Assembly: GCF_001545155.1 (NCBI RefSeq)
Contig: NZ_CP014226.1
Location: 3,629,174-3,693,173 of the forward strand
Direction: 5' to 3'
DNA from: Halomonas chromatireducens
GTDB taxonomy: Bacteria > Pseudomonadota > Gammaproteobacteria > Pseudomonadales > Halomonadaceae
Length of the DNA stretch: 64,000 nt
This document shows, one piece after another, positions 63,806 through 64,000 of the stretch (position 1 is the first letter of the stretch; each line of letters opens with the position of its first letter). The notes under the pieces were generated by a model, which saw nothing but the letters and a program-made list of their open reading frames with translations, did no database searches and had not been told where the DNA came from. Both the position numbers and the translations under genes were made by a program.

Positions 63806-64000
63806 ATGCCCCACTGCCAACCTCGCTCTCCCCTTCGTCGCACCAAGATCGTCGCCACCCTGGGTCCGGCCAGCGACCGCGACGGCGTGCTGGAAGCGAT
63901 GATCGAGGCCGGCGTCGACGTGGTGCGCCTCAACTTCTCCCACGGTTCGCCCGACGACCACCGCCGCCGCCTCGAGCGGGTGCGCGAGATCGCCGCCCGA
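63806..64000 (+). CDS. pyk: Pyruvate kinase, N-terminal part (3' end outside window)
   Basis: 65 residues are visible. [54 protein letters not shown] is the diagnostic N-terminus of pyruvate kinase (KIV.TLGP.S and VVRLNFSHG, with Arg and Asn of the active site). The enzyme makes pyruvate and ATP from phosphoenolpyruvate. AAGGAGG (63792-63798) is seven bases upstream of the ATG. Isoform (pykA or pykF type) cannot be decided from this part. Confidence 0.95.
   Translation, partial: MPHCQPRSPLRRTKIVATLGPASDRDGVLEAMIEAGVDVVRLNFSHGSPDDHRRRLERVREIAAR

Overview
The window reads as a chromosomal segment from a high-GC gammaproteobacterium, most likely a Halomonas-like halophile. This is inferred from gene order and protein character, not from a database search. 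The pointers are: the metY-rimP-nusA-infB-rbfA-truB-rpsO-pnp order; FtsH-FolP-GlmM adjacency; acidic core proteins; a carboxynorspermidine/carboxyspermidine polyamine operon; and a relic that resembles the M42 peptidase of the NAGGN osmoprotectant cassette.

Layout. 1-5 kb: 3' part of pcnB, folK, panB, panC, panD and a biosynthetic thiolase, all on +. 5-14.4 kb (-): tRNA-fMet, rimP, nusA, infB, rbfA, truB, rpsO, pnp, with tRNA-Leu just upstream. 14.4-20.9 kb (-): secG, tpiA, glmM, folP, ftsH, rlmE. 21-28.3 kb: yhbY (+), then greA, carB, carA, dapB and a higBA toxin-antitoxin pair (-). 28.4-30.7 kb: an EamA permease, a DUF2218 protein and an HNH nuclease. 30.7-39.2 kb: dnaJ, dnaK and grpE with sigma-32-type promoters, recN with a LexA-like box, fur/bamE divergent, rnfH, ratA, smpB, ssrA (tmRNA).

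39.6-56.3 kb is a 16.7-kb island inserted in the 3' end of ssrA. It is bounded by 15-bp direct repeats (attL 39617-39631, attR 56299-56313). It holds a tyrosine integrase, an AlpA-like regulator, a Toprim/P-loop primase-helicase whose 3' end carries a symmetric GTCCC/GGGAC array, a terminase-small-subunit-like protein, several unknown small proteins, and a type I restriction-modification locus (hsdM, hsdS, GIY-YIG nuclease, DUF3800 protein, hsdR). Its left end has a dense cluster of TGCCCCC motifs, and an 18-bp segment of that cluster recurs inside the right end. I read it as a P4/PICI-like phage satellite carrying a defence cassette. This is the most interesting part of the window.

56.3-64 kb: the likely original ssrA terminator, now displaced beyond attR; a chimeric peptidase pseudogene; a Crp/Fnr-family regulator; carboxy(nor)spermidine dehydrogenase and decarboxylase followed by a separately transcribed aspartokinase-like gene (aspartate-semialdehyde is the shared intermediate); a glycine-zipper lipoprotein; and divergent gap and pyk flanking a region with two identical HexR-like palindromes.

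Two repeat families also stand out. One is a two-copy structured element whose stem sequences differ while pairing is kept. The other is a 144-bp palindrome between rpsO and pnp.
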